From Prodigiosinella aquatilis (lineage in GTDB: Bacteria; Pseudomonadota; Gammaproteobacteria; Enterobacterales; Enterobacteriaceae): DNA of 64,000 nucleotides. The notes beneath the pieces were generated by a model. The model ran no database searches and was not told where the DNA came from. It saw nothing but the letters and a program-made list of their open reading frames with translations. The translations under genes and the position numbers were made by a program. The stretch spans positions 620,001 through 684,000 of the forward strand of contig CP128857.1 of assembly GCA_030388725.1 (NCBI GenBank). Direction: 5' to 3'. Of the stretch, positions 40,789 to 50,849 are shown piece by piece (position 1 is the stretch's first letter; each line of letters starts with the position of its first letter).

Positions 40789-41696
40789 TGAGTGTGATTG
40801 ATTTATCGCAATTGTCCGCACCGGAGATTGTCACGGTGCCGGATTTTGAAACGGTATTCGCTAAACGAAAAGCGGCATTTGTTGCCCTCTACCCGACAGA
40901 TGAGCAGGACGCAGTGGCCGCGACGCTGGCATTGGAATCTGAGCCGGTGGTCAAACTGCTACAGGAAAATGCCTATCGGGAGATCCTGTTACTACAACGC
41001 ATCAACGAAGCCGCACAGGCGGTGATGGTGGCCTATGCCCTCGGCAGTGATTTAGATCAGTTGGCCGCCAACCATAACGTGCAGCGCCTGACCATTACTC
41101 CGGCAGATACCGCCGCTATCCCGCCAGTAGAGGCGGTCATGGAAAGCGATGATGACCTGCGCCAACGCATCCCGGCGGCGTTTGAGGGGCTGAGTGTTGC
41201 CGGGCCGACCGGTGCCTATGAATTCCACGCCGTCAGCGCCGACGGGCGGGTATCAGATGCCAGCGCGATCAGCCCCTCGCCGGCGGAAGTGATTGTCACC
41301 GTCTTGTCACGCGAGGGTGACGGCACTGCTGATACCGACCTGCTGGCCGTAGTAGAAACGGCGTTGAATGATGAATCAGTGCGCCCGGTGGCTGACCGGG
41401 TAACGGTGCAATCGGCCACGGCGGTGAACTATGAGATTGACGCCCAGTTATATCTGTATCCGGGGCCGGAAGCCGAACCGGTCCGCATTGCGGCGGAAGA
41501 ACGTTTGCAGACCTACATTTCCGCCCAACGCCGCCTCGGGCGTGATATCCGCTTGTCAGCTATTTATGCCGCCCTGCATGTCGAAGGCGTGCAGCGTGTG
41601 AACCTGCTGGCCCCACTGGTTGATGTGGTGCTGGACCAGACACAGGCGTCATATTGCACCGGCTGGCAGATAACCATCGGAGGCAGTGATGAATAA
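40788..41696 (+). CDS. J: Baseplate protein J
   Basis: 302 aa, P2 gpJ, the large wedge component. LSAPEIVTVPDFETVFAKRK opens it, and the conserved middle includes GLSVAGPTGAYEFHAVSADG. Complete length; overlaps I by eight bases. Confidence 0.93.
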   Translation: MSVIDLSQLSAPEIVTVPDFETVFAKRKAAFVALYPTDEQDAVAATLALESEPVVKLLQENAYREILLLQRINEAAQAVMVAYALGSDLDQLAANHNVQRLTITPADTAAIPPVEAVMESDDDLRQRIPAAFEGLSVAGPTGAYEFHAVSADGRVSDASAISPSPAEVIVTVLSREGDGTADTDLLAVVETALNDESVRPVADRVTVQSATAVNYEIDAQLYLYPGPEAEPVRIAAEERLQTYISAQRRLGRDIRLSAIYAALHVEGVQRVNLLAPLVDVVLDQTQASYCTGWQITIGGSDE

Positions 41697-42297
41697 CACT
41701 CTGTTGCCACCGGGTTCGTCCGCATTAGAACGCCGTCTGGCACAGGTGGACGCCACCATCAGCGGGTTACCGGTTCCAATCCGCCCGTTATGGAACCCGG
41801 ATACCTGCCCGACCTCATTTCTTCCTTACCTTGCCTGGGCGTTTTCTGTTGACCGCTGGGATGAGCACTGGCCGGAGAGCGTAAAGCGCCAGGCGATAAA
41901 AAATGCGTTTTTTATTCATAAACACAAAGGCACGCTCGGCGCATTACGGCGCGTCGTGGAGCCATTCGGCTACCTGATCCGCATCACCGAATGGTGGCAG
42001 ACCGGCGACGCCCCCGGCACCTTCCGGCTGGATATTGGCGTGCAGGACAATGGCATTACCGAGGAAACCTTTCTTGAGCTGGAGCGATTGATTGCCGACG
42101 CCAAACCGCTCAGCCGTCACCTGTTGGGATTGTCCATCAATCTGGATACCAGCGGAGAACTGCCAATATCGGCAAGCAGTTACGGCGGCGATGAACTGAC
42201 GGTGTACCCCTATTTCCCTGAAACCCTGACCGTCTCTGGCGCGGATATGCGCGGGGTGGCCCTTCATCTGACTGATAATGTGAGCGTAACCGCATGA
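41689..42297 (+). CDS. I: Tail protein I
   Basis: 202 aa, P2 gpI wedge protein, with LPYLAWAFSVDRWDEHWPES and KHKGTLGALRRVVEPFGY as family marks. ATG at 41689 (GGAGG six bases upstream) is preferred to a GTG three bases before. It overlaps H by four bases. Confidence 0.92.
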   Translation: MNNTLLPPGSSALERRLAQVDATISGLPVPIRPLWNPDTCPTSFLPYLAWAFSVDRWDEHWPESVKRQAIKNAFFIHKHKGTLGALRRVVEPFGYLIRITEWWQTGDAPGTFRLDIGVQDNGITEETFLELERLIADAKPLSRHLLGLSINLDTSGELPISASSYGGDELTVYPYFPETLTVSGADMRGVALHLTDNVSVTA

Positions 42298-43262
42298 GTA
42301 CCAAATATTTTGCACTGTTGACCCACATTGGTGCGGCACGACTGGCAAACGCCACCATGCTGGGTGGTCATCTGAATATTACCCAGATGGCCGTTGGCGA
42401 TGGCGGCGGAACATTACCCACCCCCGACCCGGCACAAACCGAACTGATTGGCGAAAAGCGCCGGGCGCCGCTCAATTCGCTGACCATTGATGCCAATAAC
42501 AGCAACCAGATTATTGCCGAACAGGTGATACCGGAAAACGAAGGCGGTTTTTGGATCCGGGAAATCGGACTGTATGACGCTGACGACAATCTGATTGCCA
42601 TCGCCAACTGCCCGGAAACCTACAAACCGCAGTTACAGGAAGGTTCCGGACGTATCCAGACCGTGCGCATGATTTTGATTGTCAGCAACACCGAGGCGGT
42701 GACGCTGAAAATTGACCCGGCGGTGGTGTTGGCCACACGTCAATATGTTGATAACGCAGTTATTGAAGTCAAGACCTATGCCGACAGCCAGCTAGCGGCA
42801 CATATTGCCGCGGCCAATCCACATCTGCAATACGCCCCGATTAACAGTCCGGCATTGACCGGAACACCAACCGCGCCGACCCCGGCACAAGCGACAAACA
42901 GCACACAGATTGCCACCACAGCTTTTGTTCGGTCTGTCGTCGAGGATTTTTCCGAATCATTTAAAAGTTTGCTGGCCGACAATGGATATCAAGTGCTGCC
43001 GAGCGGCTTGATTCTGCAATGGGGAACACTATCCATGACCTCAACGTCTGCCAATACGTACACAATATTACCGTTTTTGTTTCCGATCACGTTCCCTGCT
43101 GCACTGTGTTCGATATCGGGATCGATCCGGACAGGGCTGGCGGGTGATGCGTATACCAGCTTCTCGTTTGAGAAAGCAACCAATGCGGGGGCTACGTTGT
43201 ATTACACTACTGCTGGAACCGACATGTTTCCGACCATAAACTGGATGGCTGTGGGGTACTGA
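42294..43262 (+). CDS. H: Tail fibre protein (gpH)
   Basis: 322 aa, much shorter than P2 gpH (near 670 aa). The N-terminal 150 residues are the baseplate-attachment collar domain (LTHIGAARLANATMLGGHLN; NEGGFWIREIGLYDADDNLI). A repeat-like linker follows (LTGTPTAPTPAQATNSTQIA), then a compact C-terminal tip of about 100 residues that sets host range. The short fibre resembles other phages with exchanged tips. Continuous frame. Confidence 0.88.
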   Translation: MSTKYFALLTHIGAARLANATMLGGHLNITQMAVGDGGGTLPTPDPAQTELIGEKRRAPLNSLTIDANNSNQIIAEQVIPENEGGFWIREIGLYDADDNLIAIANCPETYKPQLQEGSGRIQTVRMILIVSNTEAVTLKIDPAVVLATRQYVDNAVIEVKTYADSQLAAHIAAANPHLQYAPINSPALTGTPTAPTPAQATNSTQIATTAFVRSVVEDFSESFKSLLADNGYQVLPSGLILQWGTLSMTSTSANTYTILPFLFPITFPAALCSISGSIRTGLAGDAYTSFSFEKATNAGATLYYTTAGTDMFPTINWMAVGY

Positions 43263-43264
43263 TA

Positions 43265-43687
43265 ATGCCATATTATTCAAAATCTACGGGTGGCTTTTAT
43301 GCCATCGCCATTCACGGTAATGCGATGCCATCTGATGTGGTTGAAATTAACGCTGATTACTATCAACAATTATTGAACGAGCAATCTAATGGAAATGTCA
43401 TCCAATTCAATGACACGGCTGAGCAGCCCATCGCTGTACAACCCCCGGAACTGTCAGCTGCAGAACTTGCCGCAGCGGCAGTGAAAACAGCAGAGAATGA
43501 ATTACTGAGCCGTCGCGCAACCGCTAACACCCGTATCACGGAACTCACCTATGCGGTGGATCTGGCTCTGGCAACCGACGAAGAAAAAACGGCCTTGACC
43601 GACTGGAAAACCTACGTCGTACTACTGAGTCGCATCAATACCGCTACCGCGCCGGATATTGACTGGCCGACGGTGCCGGAGAACTAA
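43265..43687 (+). CDS. G: Tail fibre assembly chaperone (gpG)
   Basis: 140 aa of the Caudo_TAP family: MPYYSKSTGGFYAIAIHG opens it and ends LTDWKTYVVLLSRINTATAP...DIDWPTVPEN. It folds and trims the fibre encoded two bases upstream. The host-range pair H-G is often exchanged together. Confidence 0.9.
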   Translation: MPYYSKSTGGFYAIAIHGNAMPSDVVEINADYYQQLLNEQSNGNVIQFNDTAEQPIAVQPPELSAAELAAAAVKTAENELLSRRATANTRITELTYAVDLALATDEEKTALTDWKTYVVLLSRINTATAPDIDWPTVPEN

Positions 43688-43702
43688 CCCCAGCGCCGTG
43701 GT

Positions 43703-43722
43703 TTGTGCCGAGCGCAACACAA
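43703..43722 (+). promoter_or_regulatory. Ogr box 1 before FI
   Basis: TTGT-N12-ACAA, first of a tandem pair; starts 16 bases after the G stop. Confidence 0.78.
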
Positions 43723-43725
43723 ACC

Positions 43726-43745
43726 TTGTACTGTCCTTCACACAA
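43726..43745 (+). promoter_or_regulatory. Ogr box 2 before FI
   Basis: A second TTGT-N12-ACAA, 23 bases downstream of the first (about two helical turns), 70 bases before FI. P2 has one site for the F promoter; a tandem pair is unusual. Confidence 0.75.
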
Positions 43746-43814
43746 GGGGCGATTAATGCACAGTCGCCCCGGTCACATCACCATAACGATTACTCACTCA
43801 CCGGAGAACCGTTT

Positions 43815-44987
43815 ATGGCAACTGATTACCATCACGGTGTGCGTGTCGTTGAAGTCAACGAAGGCACTCGCACCATTACCACCGTATCGACAGCGATTAT
43901 CGGCCTGGTCTGTACCGCCGACGATGCCGACGCGGCAACCTTTCCGCTCAATAAACCGGTATTGATCACCGATGTTTTGACAGCCAGTGGCAAGGCGGGT
44001 GGATCCGGCACGCTGGCTCACTCACTGGATGCCATCGGCGACCAGGCAAAGCCCGTTACGGTAGTGGTGCGTGTCGCCCAGGGAGAGAGCGAAGCCGAAA
44101 CCACCACGAACATCATCGGCGGCGTGACGTCCGACGGCAAGAAAACCGGAATGAAAGCACTGCTGGCCGCCCAGGCCCAACTGGGGGTAAAACCGCGTAT
44201 TCTCGGCGTACCGGGGCATGACAACCGGGCGGTATCCGTAGAGCTCGCGAGTATCGCGCAGAGTCTGCGTGCCTTTGCCTACATCAGCGCCTACGGTTGC
44301 AAGACGGTGGAAGAGGCTATCGCCTACCGCGACAATTTTAGTCAGCGTGAACTGATGCTGATTTGGCCGGATTTTATCGCCTGGGATACCACAACCAATG
44401 CCGACACCACCGCTTATGCTACCGCCCGTGCGCTGGGGCTGCGTGCCAAACTGGACGAACAAACTGGCTGGCACAAAACCCTGTCCAACGTCGGCGTGAA
44501 CGGCGTCACCGGCATTTCTGCGGATGTGTTCTGGGATTTGCAAGACCCGGCCACCGACGCCGGTCTGCTGAACCAGAATGAAGTCACCACGCTGATCCGC
44601 AAAGACGGCTTCCGCTTCTGGGGTTCCCGCACCTGTTCAGACGATCCGCTATTCGCCTTTGAAAACTACACCCGCACCGCACAGGTACTGGCTGACACCA
44701 TGGCCGAGGCTCACTTGTGGGCTGTGGATAAACCGCTGAATCCCTCACTGGCCCGCGACATTATCGAAGGTATCCGCGCCAAGATGCGCGAACTAACGGC
44801 ACAGGGTTATTTGCTGGGTGGTGACTGCTGGATTGATGACACCGTAAACGATAAGGACACCCTGAAAGCGGGCAAGCTCTCTATTGACTACGACTACACG
44901 CCAGTGCCGCCACTGGAAAACCTGATGCTGCGCCAACGCATCACTGACAGTTACCTGATCGACTTTACCAGCCAGGTGAACAGCTAA
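43815..44987 (+). CDS. FI: Contractile tail sheath protein (gpFI)
   Basis: 390 aa from ATG at 43815 (CGGAGA upstream), the family length; the long upstream open frame is non-coding. YHHGVRVVEVNEGTRTITTV and the C-terminal GDCWIDDTVNDKDTLKAGKL are the P2 sheath marks. First of the FI-FII-E-T-U-D operon. Confidence 0.94.
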   Translation: MATDYHHGVRVVEVNEGTRTITTVSTAIIGLVCTADDADAATFPLNKPVLITDVLTASGKAGGSGTLAHSLDAIGDQAKPVTVVVRVAQGESEAETTTNIIGGVTSDGKKTGMKALLAAQAQLGVKPRILGVPGHDNRAVSVELASIAQSLRAFAYISAYGCKTVEEAIAYRDNFSQRELMLIWPDFIAWDTTTNADTTAYATARALGLRAKLDEQTGWHKTLSNVGVNGVTGISADVFWDLQDPATDAGLLNQNEVTTLIRKDGFRFWGSRTCSDDPLFAFENYTRTAQVLADTMAEAHLWAVDKPLNPSLARDIIEGIRAKMRELTAQGYLLGGDCWIDDTVNDKDTLKAGKLSIDYDYTPVPPLENLMLRQRITDSYLIDFTSQVNS

Positions 44988-44995
44988 GGAGCAAC

Positions 44996-45511
44996 ATGGC
45001 ATTACCACGCGTACTGAAATATCTGAACCTGTTTAACGACGGCAACAACTGGCTGGGGATTGTGGAGTCATTCACCCAGCCCAAGCTGACCCGCAAGTTT
45101 GAGAAATACCGCGGCGGCGGCATGTCCGGGGCCGCAGATATCGACATGGGGCTGGATGATGGCGCACTCGAGGCTGAGTGGCAAATTGGTGGAATGGAGC
45201 CGCTGATTTACAAGCAGTTGGGAACCGCGAAAGCCGACGGTGTCCCGCTCCGCTTTACGGCCTCCATCCAGCGTGACGACACGGGCGAAGTGTGGGCAGT
45301 AGAAATCGCGCTCCGGGGCCGTCACAAAGAAATCGACAGCGGCGAATACAAACAGGGCGAGAAACCGACAACCAAGATTTCAACCGTCTGCACCTACTAC
45401 AAGCTGACCGTCAACGGTGAGGTGCTGGTAGAAATCGACCTGCTGAACATGATTGAAAACATTGGCGGTGAAGACCGGCTGGAGGAACACCGCGCTGCCA
45501 TTGGCCTGTAA
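44996..45511 (+). CDS. FII: Tail tube protein (gpFII)
   Basis: 171 aa, P2 tube protein. MALPRVLKYLNLFNDGNNWL opens it and KYRGGGMSGAADIDMGLDDG is conserved. It assembles the inner tube under the sheath. Eight bases after FI. Confidence 0.94.
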   Translation: MALPRVLKYLNLFNDGNNWLGIVESFTQPKLTRKFEKYRGGGMSGAADIDMGLDDGALEAEWQIGGMEPLIYKQLGTAKADGVPLRFTASIQRDDTGEVWAVEIALRGRHKEIDSGEYKQGEKPTTKISTVCTYYKLTVNGEVLVEIDLLNMIENIGGEDRLEEHRAAIGL

Positions 45512-45575
45512 TACCGACGCCGCACAGACGAAACGGCCTGTGCGTTCAGATATCCCGGAATAACGAGAGAACACG

Positions 45576-45887
45576 ATGGAAAACGACGACACCCTGACCA
45601 CTGAAAAAACCATCACGCTGGATACCCCGCTGAAACGCGGCGATACCACACTGACTCACATCACGGTACGCAAACCCAGCGCCGGGGCGCTGCGCGGTAC
45701 GCGCTTACAGCCGCTGATGGAAATGGACGTCAACGCACTGACTGTCATTTTACCGCGTGTCACCACACCGGCATTAACCACAGCCGAGGTGATGGAACTG
45801 GACCCGGCAGACTTGATTAGCCTGTCAGTCGAGGTGGTCAGTTTTTTGTTGCCGAAGTCGGTCCGGTCCGATTCCCTGACGGACTGA
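45576..45887 (+). CDS. E: Tail assembly chaperone E
   Basis: 103 aa, P2 gpE (TLDTPLKRGDTTLTHITVRK; LDPADLISLSVEVVSFLLP). It acts with gpT before tail polymerisation. The slippery heptamer near its end allows a longer E+E' form. Confidence 0.88.
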   Translation: MENDDTLTTEKTITLDTPLKRGDTTLTHITVRKPSAGALRGTRLQPLMEMDVNALTVILPRVTTPALTTAEVMELDPADLISLSVEVVSFLLPKSVRSDSLTD

Positions 45888-46021
45888 CGGTAGATGATTT
45901 GGTGGCGGACATTGCCACCGTGTTTCACTGGCCGCCTTCTGTCACACAGGACATGCCATTAACCGACGTACTGGAATGGCGGCACAAGGCAATCATCCGC
46001 AGCGGAGCCGGTGATGAGTGA
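45576..46021 (+). CDS. E': Tail assembly protein E+E' via -1 frameshift
   Basis: T-TTT-TTG at 45842-45848 is the same slippery heptamer type used by P2. After a -1 shift the frame reads VAEVGPVRFPDGLTVDDLVA and ends ...WRHKAIIRSGAGDE at 46021, as in P2 E'. The product of about 148 aa would act with E as tape-measure chaperone. It overlaps the start of T. Confidence 0.82.
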
Positions 46022-48883
46022 CAATAACCTGCGTTTGCAGGTCATCATGAATGCGGTCGATAAACTGACCAGACCATTCAAACAGGCACAGGCCAGCACC
46101 CAGAAGCTGGCCGCTGCCGTCAAAAAAGCCAGGCCCAGTTGAAACAACTGGATAACCAGGCGGCGCGGATTGACGGTTTCCGTAAAACCAGTGCGCAAGC
46201 CGCTGTAGTCAGTCACAGCCTGAAGGCAGCACGGGAAGAAGCGGCGCGTCTGGCCAGACAGTTTGCCGCGACAGAAAAGCCCACCGCACAGCAAACCCGG
46301 CTACTGGGTGCGGCGAAAAACCGTGTAAATGAATTACAGGGAAAATACAACGGTCTGCGCCTGTCCGTTCAGCGTCAGCGTGAGGCGTTGCACGCGTCTG
46401 GTCTGGACACAAAAAAGTTGAGCGACGCCCAACGGCAATTACGCCGTGATACACAATCGGTGACGGATGCGCTGAGACGCCAGCAGCAGGCGTTACAACG
46501 GGCCGGGGAGCGTCAGCAAAAACTGAATGCCATCAGAAGCCGGTATTCCAGAACGATGGAAACCCGCAATAAGCTGGCGGTAAAGGGTGCGGCCATCACC
46601 GGGGCGGGTGTCGGGATGCTTTACACGTCCAAGCGCACGATGGCACCCGGTTTTGACTTTGATCAAGGGATGTCAAAAGTGCAAGCGCTGACCCGCCTGA
46701 AAAAAGCCGCACCGGAAATGGCCGCATTGCGCCAACAGGCGCGGCAGTTGGGCGCATCCACAGCGTTTACGGCCAATGATGTGGCACAAGGGCAGAGTTT
46801 CTACGCCATGGCGGGCTTCAACCCGGAACAGATACGCGGCGCCATGCCCGGCACACTGAACATGTCGCTGGCGGGAGATACCGATCTGGCAACCACCGCC
46901 AACATCGGCTCTAACATCTTGACCGGTTTCAAACTACCCGCCAACCAAATGAGCCGGGTGGGCGACAGTCTGGTGGCCACATTTACCCGCTCCAATACCA
47001 ACTTGCAGATGCTGGGTGAAACCATGAAGTATGTGGCACCCGTGGCGGCGACGCTGGGCGTGGATCTGGAAACCGCGTCAGCGGCGGCGGGCAAGCTGGG
47101 TGATGCGGGTATTCAGAGCAGCCAGGCAGGAACCTCACTCCGCGCTATTCTGGCGCGGCTGGCCTCGCCCCCCAAAGCGGCGGCGGAGGCACTGGCAGAA
47201 CTGAACATCAAAACCAAAGACGCGCGCGGTAACCTGCGCCCGTTAACGGATCTGCTGTCGGAAATGTACGCCCGCACCCAGAGAATGGGCAACACCAAGC
47301 GGGCAGCCCTCTTTAAACACATTGCCGGAGAAGAGGCATTTTCCGGATTGAGTGTCCTGGTTGAGCAGGCCGGGACAGGACAGTTGCAAAAACTGGTGGC
47401 CGAGGTGCGCGCCGCGCATGGCGAAGCTGAAAAAGTGGCGGGTACGATGACCGATAACCTCAGCGGCGATCTGAAAAGCCTTTCATCTGCCTGGGAGGAT
47501 GTTGGCATCACGCTGTTTGACAGTGTTGACAGTCCACTGCGTGCCGTCACCCATAGCGTCACCGCGCTAACGTCGAAAGTTGGCGGCTGGCTGATTCAAC
47601 ATCCCCAGTTGACCCGCGTCATTACCGGTACGGTGTTGGCACTGGGCAGCTTCCTGACAATGATGGGAACCATCATCCTGAGTGTGGTGGCGATACTAGG
47701 CCCGATGGCGTTATTGCGTCTGAGCTGCAATGTCTTGGGGATCAAGGCCGTCAGTGCTTTTGGTCTTATCCGTGGTGCGCTTGGCATTGTGGGAAAAGCC
47801 GTCTTGTGGCTGGGACGGCTGATGATGGCTAATCCCATTCTGGCGATCATCAGCCTGATTGCCATGGGCGCGCTTTATATCTGGCAACACTGGGACACGC
47901 TCGGCCCCAAATTCAAGGCGCTGTGGGATGCTATTTGCAACGCAACATCGGCGGCATGGGAATGGGTGAAAAACGCCATCAGTACCGCCTGGGAAGGTAT
48001 CAAGTCTTACTTTCTTAACTACACCCTGTCGGGGCTGATTTATAAAAACTGGGATGCTATCAAGGCTGGCGTGTCAGAAGCCTGGGAGAACATCAAGAAA
48101 ACCATCAGTACCGCCTGGGAGGGTATCAAGTCTTACTTTCTCAACTACACCCTACCGGGGCTGATTTATAAAAACTGGGATGCTATCAAGGCCGGCGTGT
48201 CAGAAGCCTGGGAAAGCATCAAGAAAACCATCAGTGATCGCTGGAATGACCTGGTTAGCACCGCTGAATCCATGCCTGCCCGGTTTCAGGAAGCGGGTTC
48301 CCAACTGATTGACGGACTGATGGCCGGTATCAATGAAAAATGGGAATTGTTGAAAACCAAGCTGGCGTCATTGACTGACTACTTGCCGGACTGGATGAAA
48401 CCCGATAGCAAGCAGATGCCATCCCTGCCCACCGTACCGGGTGCTGCCGGGGCCGGTTCGCCGGTATTAAATGACATCCCCCGGTTTGACACCGGCGGCG
48501 TTATCTCGTCCGGGCGGATTGGCATTGTCGGGGAAAATGGCCCTGAAATCGTTAACGGCCCGGCGAGGATCACCAGCCGTCGCCGAACGGCCGCGCTGGC
48601 TGCCTCTGCCGCCATGATGTTAGGCGCAGCCGCGCAACCGGTAACGGCGCGTCCGCTACATCCGTTCAGTCTGCCCACGAAAGAATACGCGGTGAACCGG
48701 CCAGAACTTCGTCCTTCAGCGCTGGCACCGGTATCTATTCACGCGCCGATCACTATCGTGACCCAGCCCGGACAGAATGCCACTGACATTGCCCGCGAAG
48801 TCGCCCGTCAATTAGATGAACGGGAACACCGCGCCCGCGCCAAATCACGCAGCAACTACCGCGATCAAGGGGGTATCGGATGA
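46014..48883 (+). pseudogene. T: Tape measure protein gpT, -1 frameshift near the start
   Basis: ATG at 46014 reads MSDNNLRLQVIMNAVDKLTR, the P2-family start. At about 46131 one base is missing (GCCAG where GCCCAG is expected), giving a stop at 46140; the frame then continues open from 46139 for 914 codons. Repaired length is about 955 aa. The N-terminal coiled coils, the membrane-spanning middle (about residues 500-580) and a 42-codon tandem duplication (47977-48228) are visible. Broken as sequenced; without it the phage would be tailless. Confidence 0.85.
47977..48228 (+). repeat. 126-bp tandem duplication inside gene T
   Basis: Two in-frame copies of a 42-codon unit (STAWEGIKSYFLNYTLxGL, then IYKNWDAIKAGVSEAWExIK) with few differences. 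The duplication should lengthen the tail slightly. Confidence 0.9.
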
Positions 48884-49398
48884 TGATGGTGCTGGGGTTG
48901 TTCGTCTTTACGTTAAAGACCATCCCCTATCAGGAATTACAAAGGCAACGCTCATGGCGGCACCCCACCAATAACCGGGTTGGTTACCGTCCGGTGGCAC
49001 AGTTTTTGGGGCCGGATAACGACACCATTACATTACAGGCGGTACTGTTGCCCCAGGTCACCGGCGGCAAACTCTCCCTGCTGGTACTCGAACAGATGGC
49101 CGAAACCGGTAAAGCCTGGGCGTTGCTGGAAGGTTCCGGCACCATTTACGGCATGTACGTGATTGAAAGTATGAGTGAAACCCGTAGCCAGTTTTTCAGC
49201 GACGGCAACGCCCGCCGGATTGAATTTACCCTGACGTTAAAACGCGTGGATGAATCACTGAATGCCATGCTGGGCGACCTGACGGAACAGCTTTCCACAC
49301 TGAAAAACCAGACAACAAACTATCTCGGCCAGGCACAGACAACCCTGACCGGAGCACTCGACAGTGTGACGTCGGCAGTGAATGGGGTGCTGTCCTGA
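48880..49398 (+). CDS. U: Tail terminator protein U
   Basis: 172 aa, P2 gpU. GLFVFTLKTIPYQELQRQRS is the family start and GSGTIYGMYVIESMSETRSQ the core. Several ATGs in a row leave the exact start open by one or two codons. Overlaps T and D. Confidence 0.92.
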   Translation: MMMVLGLFVFTLKTIPYQELQRQRSWRHPTNNRVGYRPVAQFLGPDNDTITLQAVLLPQVTGGKLSLLVLEQMAETGKAWALLEGSGTIYGMYVIESMSETRSQFFSDGNARRIEFTLTLKRVDESLNAMLGDLTEQLSTLKNQTTNYLGQAQTTLTGALDSVTSAVNGVLS

Positions 49399-50486
49399 TG
49401 GGCTGGTTAGCGGGTACGGAATTAACGCCGGATTATCGCATCCTCATTGGGAAAGATGACATTACCGCCACACTGGATAAGCGTCTGATGTCACTCACTA
49501 TCACCGACAATCGCGGTTTTGAAGCCGATCAGTTGGATATTGAACTGGACGACGCCGACGGGCAATTGGCCTTACCCCGGCGCGGGGCTGAAATCACCGT
49601 CTTTCTTGGCTGGAAGGGTGAACCCCTGCTGAAAAAAGGAACCTTTGTGGTGGATGAGATAGAGCACAGCGGTGCACCTGACCGGCTGACGCTACGCGCC
49701 CGCAGTGCGGATTTTCGGCAAACGCTGAACCTCAAGCGGGAACGCTCCTGGCACAAGACCACAGTCGGGGCCATGGTGAACGACATTGCCGCCCGGCATA
49801 AGCTGACCCCGGCACTGGACAGCGACACCGCTGCGCAGGCAGTTGACCATATTGACCAGACCAATGAATCAGACTGTTCGTTTCTGATGCGCCTGGCGAA
49901 ATGTCATGGCGCCATCGCCGCCGTCAAAGATGGCCATCTGCTGTTTCTGCGACAGGGTCAGGGAAAAACCGCCAGTGGTAAAGCGCTGCCCGTTGCCACC
50001 ATCAGCCGCAAGGATGGCGACAGCCACCGCTTTACCCTGGCTGACCGTGGTGCCTACACCGGCGTCATGGCTCACTGGCTGCATACCCGAGAGCTAAAGA
50101 AAAATCAGAGCGTGAAGGTAAAACGTCGTCGCAAAACCACGACGGCAAAAAAGAAAACGCCGGAAGAAAAACAGGGAGAGTACCTGCTGGGAACAGATGA
50201 AAACGTGCTGGTTCTCAGCCGTACCTATGCTAACAAGGAAAATGCTGAACGGGCCGCAAAAATGCATTGGGAACGTATTCAGCGCGGGGTTGCGACATTC
50301 TCCATTGAACTGGCAAAAGGCCGGGCCGAGCTGTACCCGGAACTTCCGGTGAAAGTGACCGGGTTCAAGCGAGAAATCGACGCCGCCGACTGGACAATAG
50401 GCACCGTTACGCACTCACTCAGTGATCGGGGATTCACCACATCGCTGGATCTGGAGGTAAGAATTGATGAAGTTGAAATGGAATAA
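49398..50486 (+). CDS. D: Late control protein D (tail hub)
   Basis: 362 aa, P2 gpD, related to T4 gp27. TPDYRILIGKDDITATLDKR opens it, with LDDADGQLALPRRGAEITVF in the hub fold. A lysine-rich loop (KVKRRRKTTTAKKKTPEEK, about residues 237-255) is longer than expected. Last structural gene of the operon. Confidence 0.93.
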   Translation: MGWLAGTELTPDYRILIGKDDITATLDKRLMSLTITDNRGFEADQLDIELDDADGQLALPRRGAEITVFLGWKGEPLLKKGTFVVDEIEHSGAPDRLTLRARSADFRQTLNLKRERSWHKTTVGAMVNDIAARHKLTPALDSDTAAQAVDHIDQTNESDCSFLMRLAKCHGAIAAVKDGHLLFLRQGQGKTASGKALPVATISRKDGDSHRFTLADRGAYTGVMAHWLHTRELKKNQSVKVKRRRKTTTAKKKTPEEKQGEYLLGTDENVLVLSRTYANKENAERAAKMHWERIQRGVATFSIELAKGRAELYPELPVKVTGFKREIDAADWTIGTVTHSLSDRGFTTSLDLEVRIDEVEME

Positions 50487-50567
50487 AAAATTAGATTTTA
50501 TGTAATTTATTCTGCTGTATAATTAGCATTATTCAAATAATGGCGTTATTTGTTGAGGATTATTGAA

Positions 50568-50783
50568 ATGATGAAATGTCCTTTGTGCGGAAGTGCCGCA
50601 CACACGCGATCATCTTATGAGGTGACGAGCACAACAAAGGAACGTTACAACCAGTGTACTAATATTAACTGCGGTCATACGTTTATCAGCCATGAAACCT
50701 ATGTCCGCTCGATTTCGCGGCCCGAAACTGTTCAGCCTGTTGCACCTCATCCGCAGGGGCGGCAGGCGGTGATGAACATCTGA
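50568..50783 (+). CDS. ogr: Late transcription activator Ogr
   Basis: 71 aa, an Ogr/delta-family zinc-finger activator: MMKCPLCGSAAHTRSSY, then TKERYNQCTNINCGHTF, giving the CxxC...CxxxxC metal site. It binds TTGT-N12-ACAA sites and contacts RNA polymerase alpha. ATG at 50568 is preceded by GAGGA. Own terminator follows. Confidence 0.94.
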   Translation: MMKCPLCGSAAHTRSSYEVTSTTKERYNQCTNINCGHTFISHETYVRSISRPETVQPVAPHPQGRQAVMNI

Positions 50784-50805
50784 CCAATACAAACTGATTA
50801 ACAGA

Positions 50806-50830
50806 AGGCCCGCAGATGCGGGTCTTTTTA
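50806..50830 (+). terminator. Terminator after ogr
   Basis: GCCCGCA-GA-TGCGGGT hairpin and TTTTTA. Confidence 0.75.
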
Positions 50831-50849
50831 GTAAATTGTCTGGTTAATA

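Noticed and set aside
43659..43814. Long N-terminal extension of the sheath gene
   Set aside because: It overlaps gene G and both Ogr boxes and lacks family similarity; ATG at 43815 has a ribosome site and gives the usual length.
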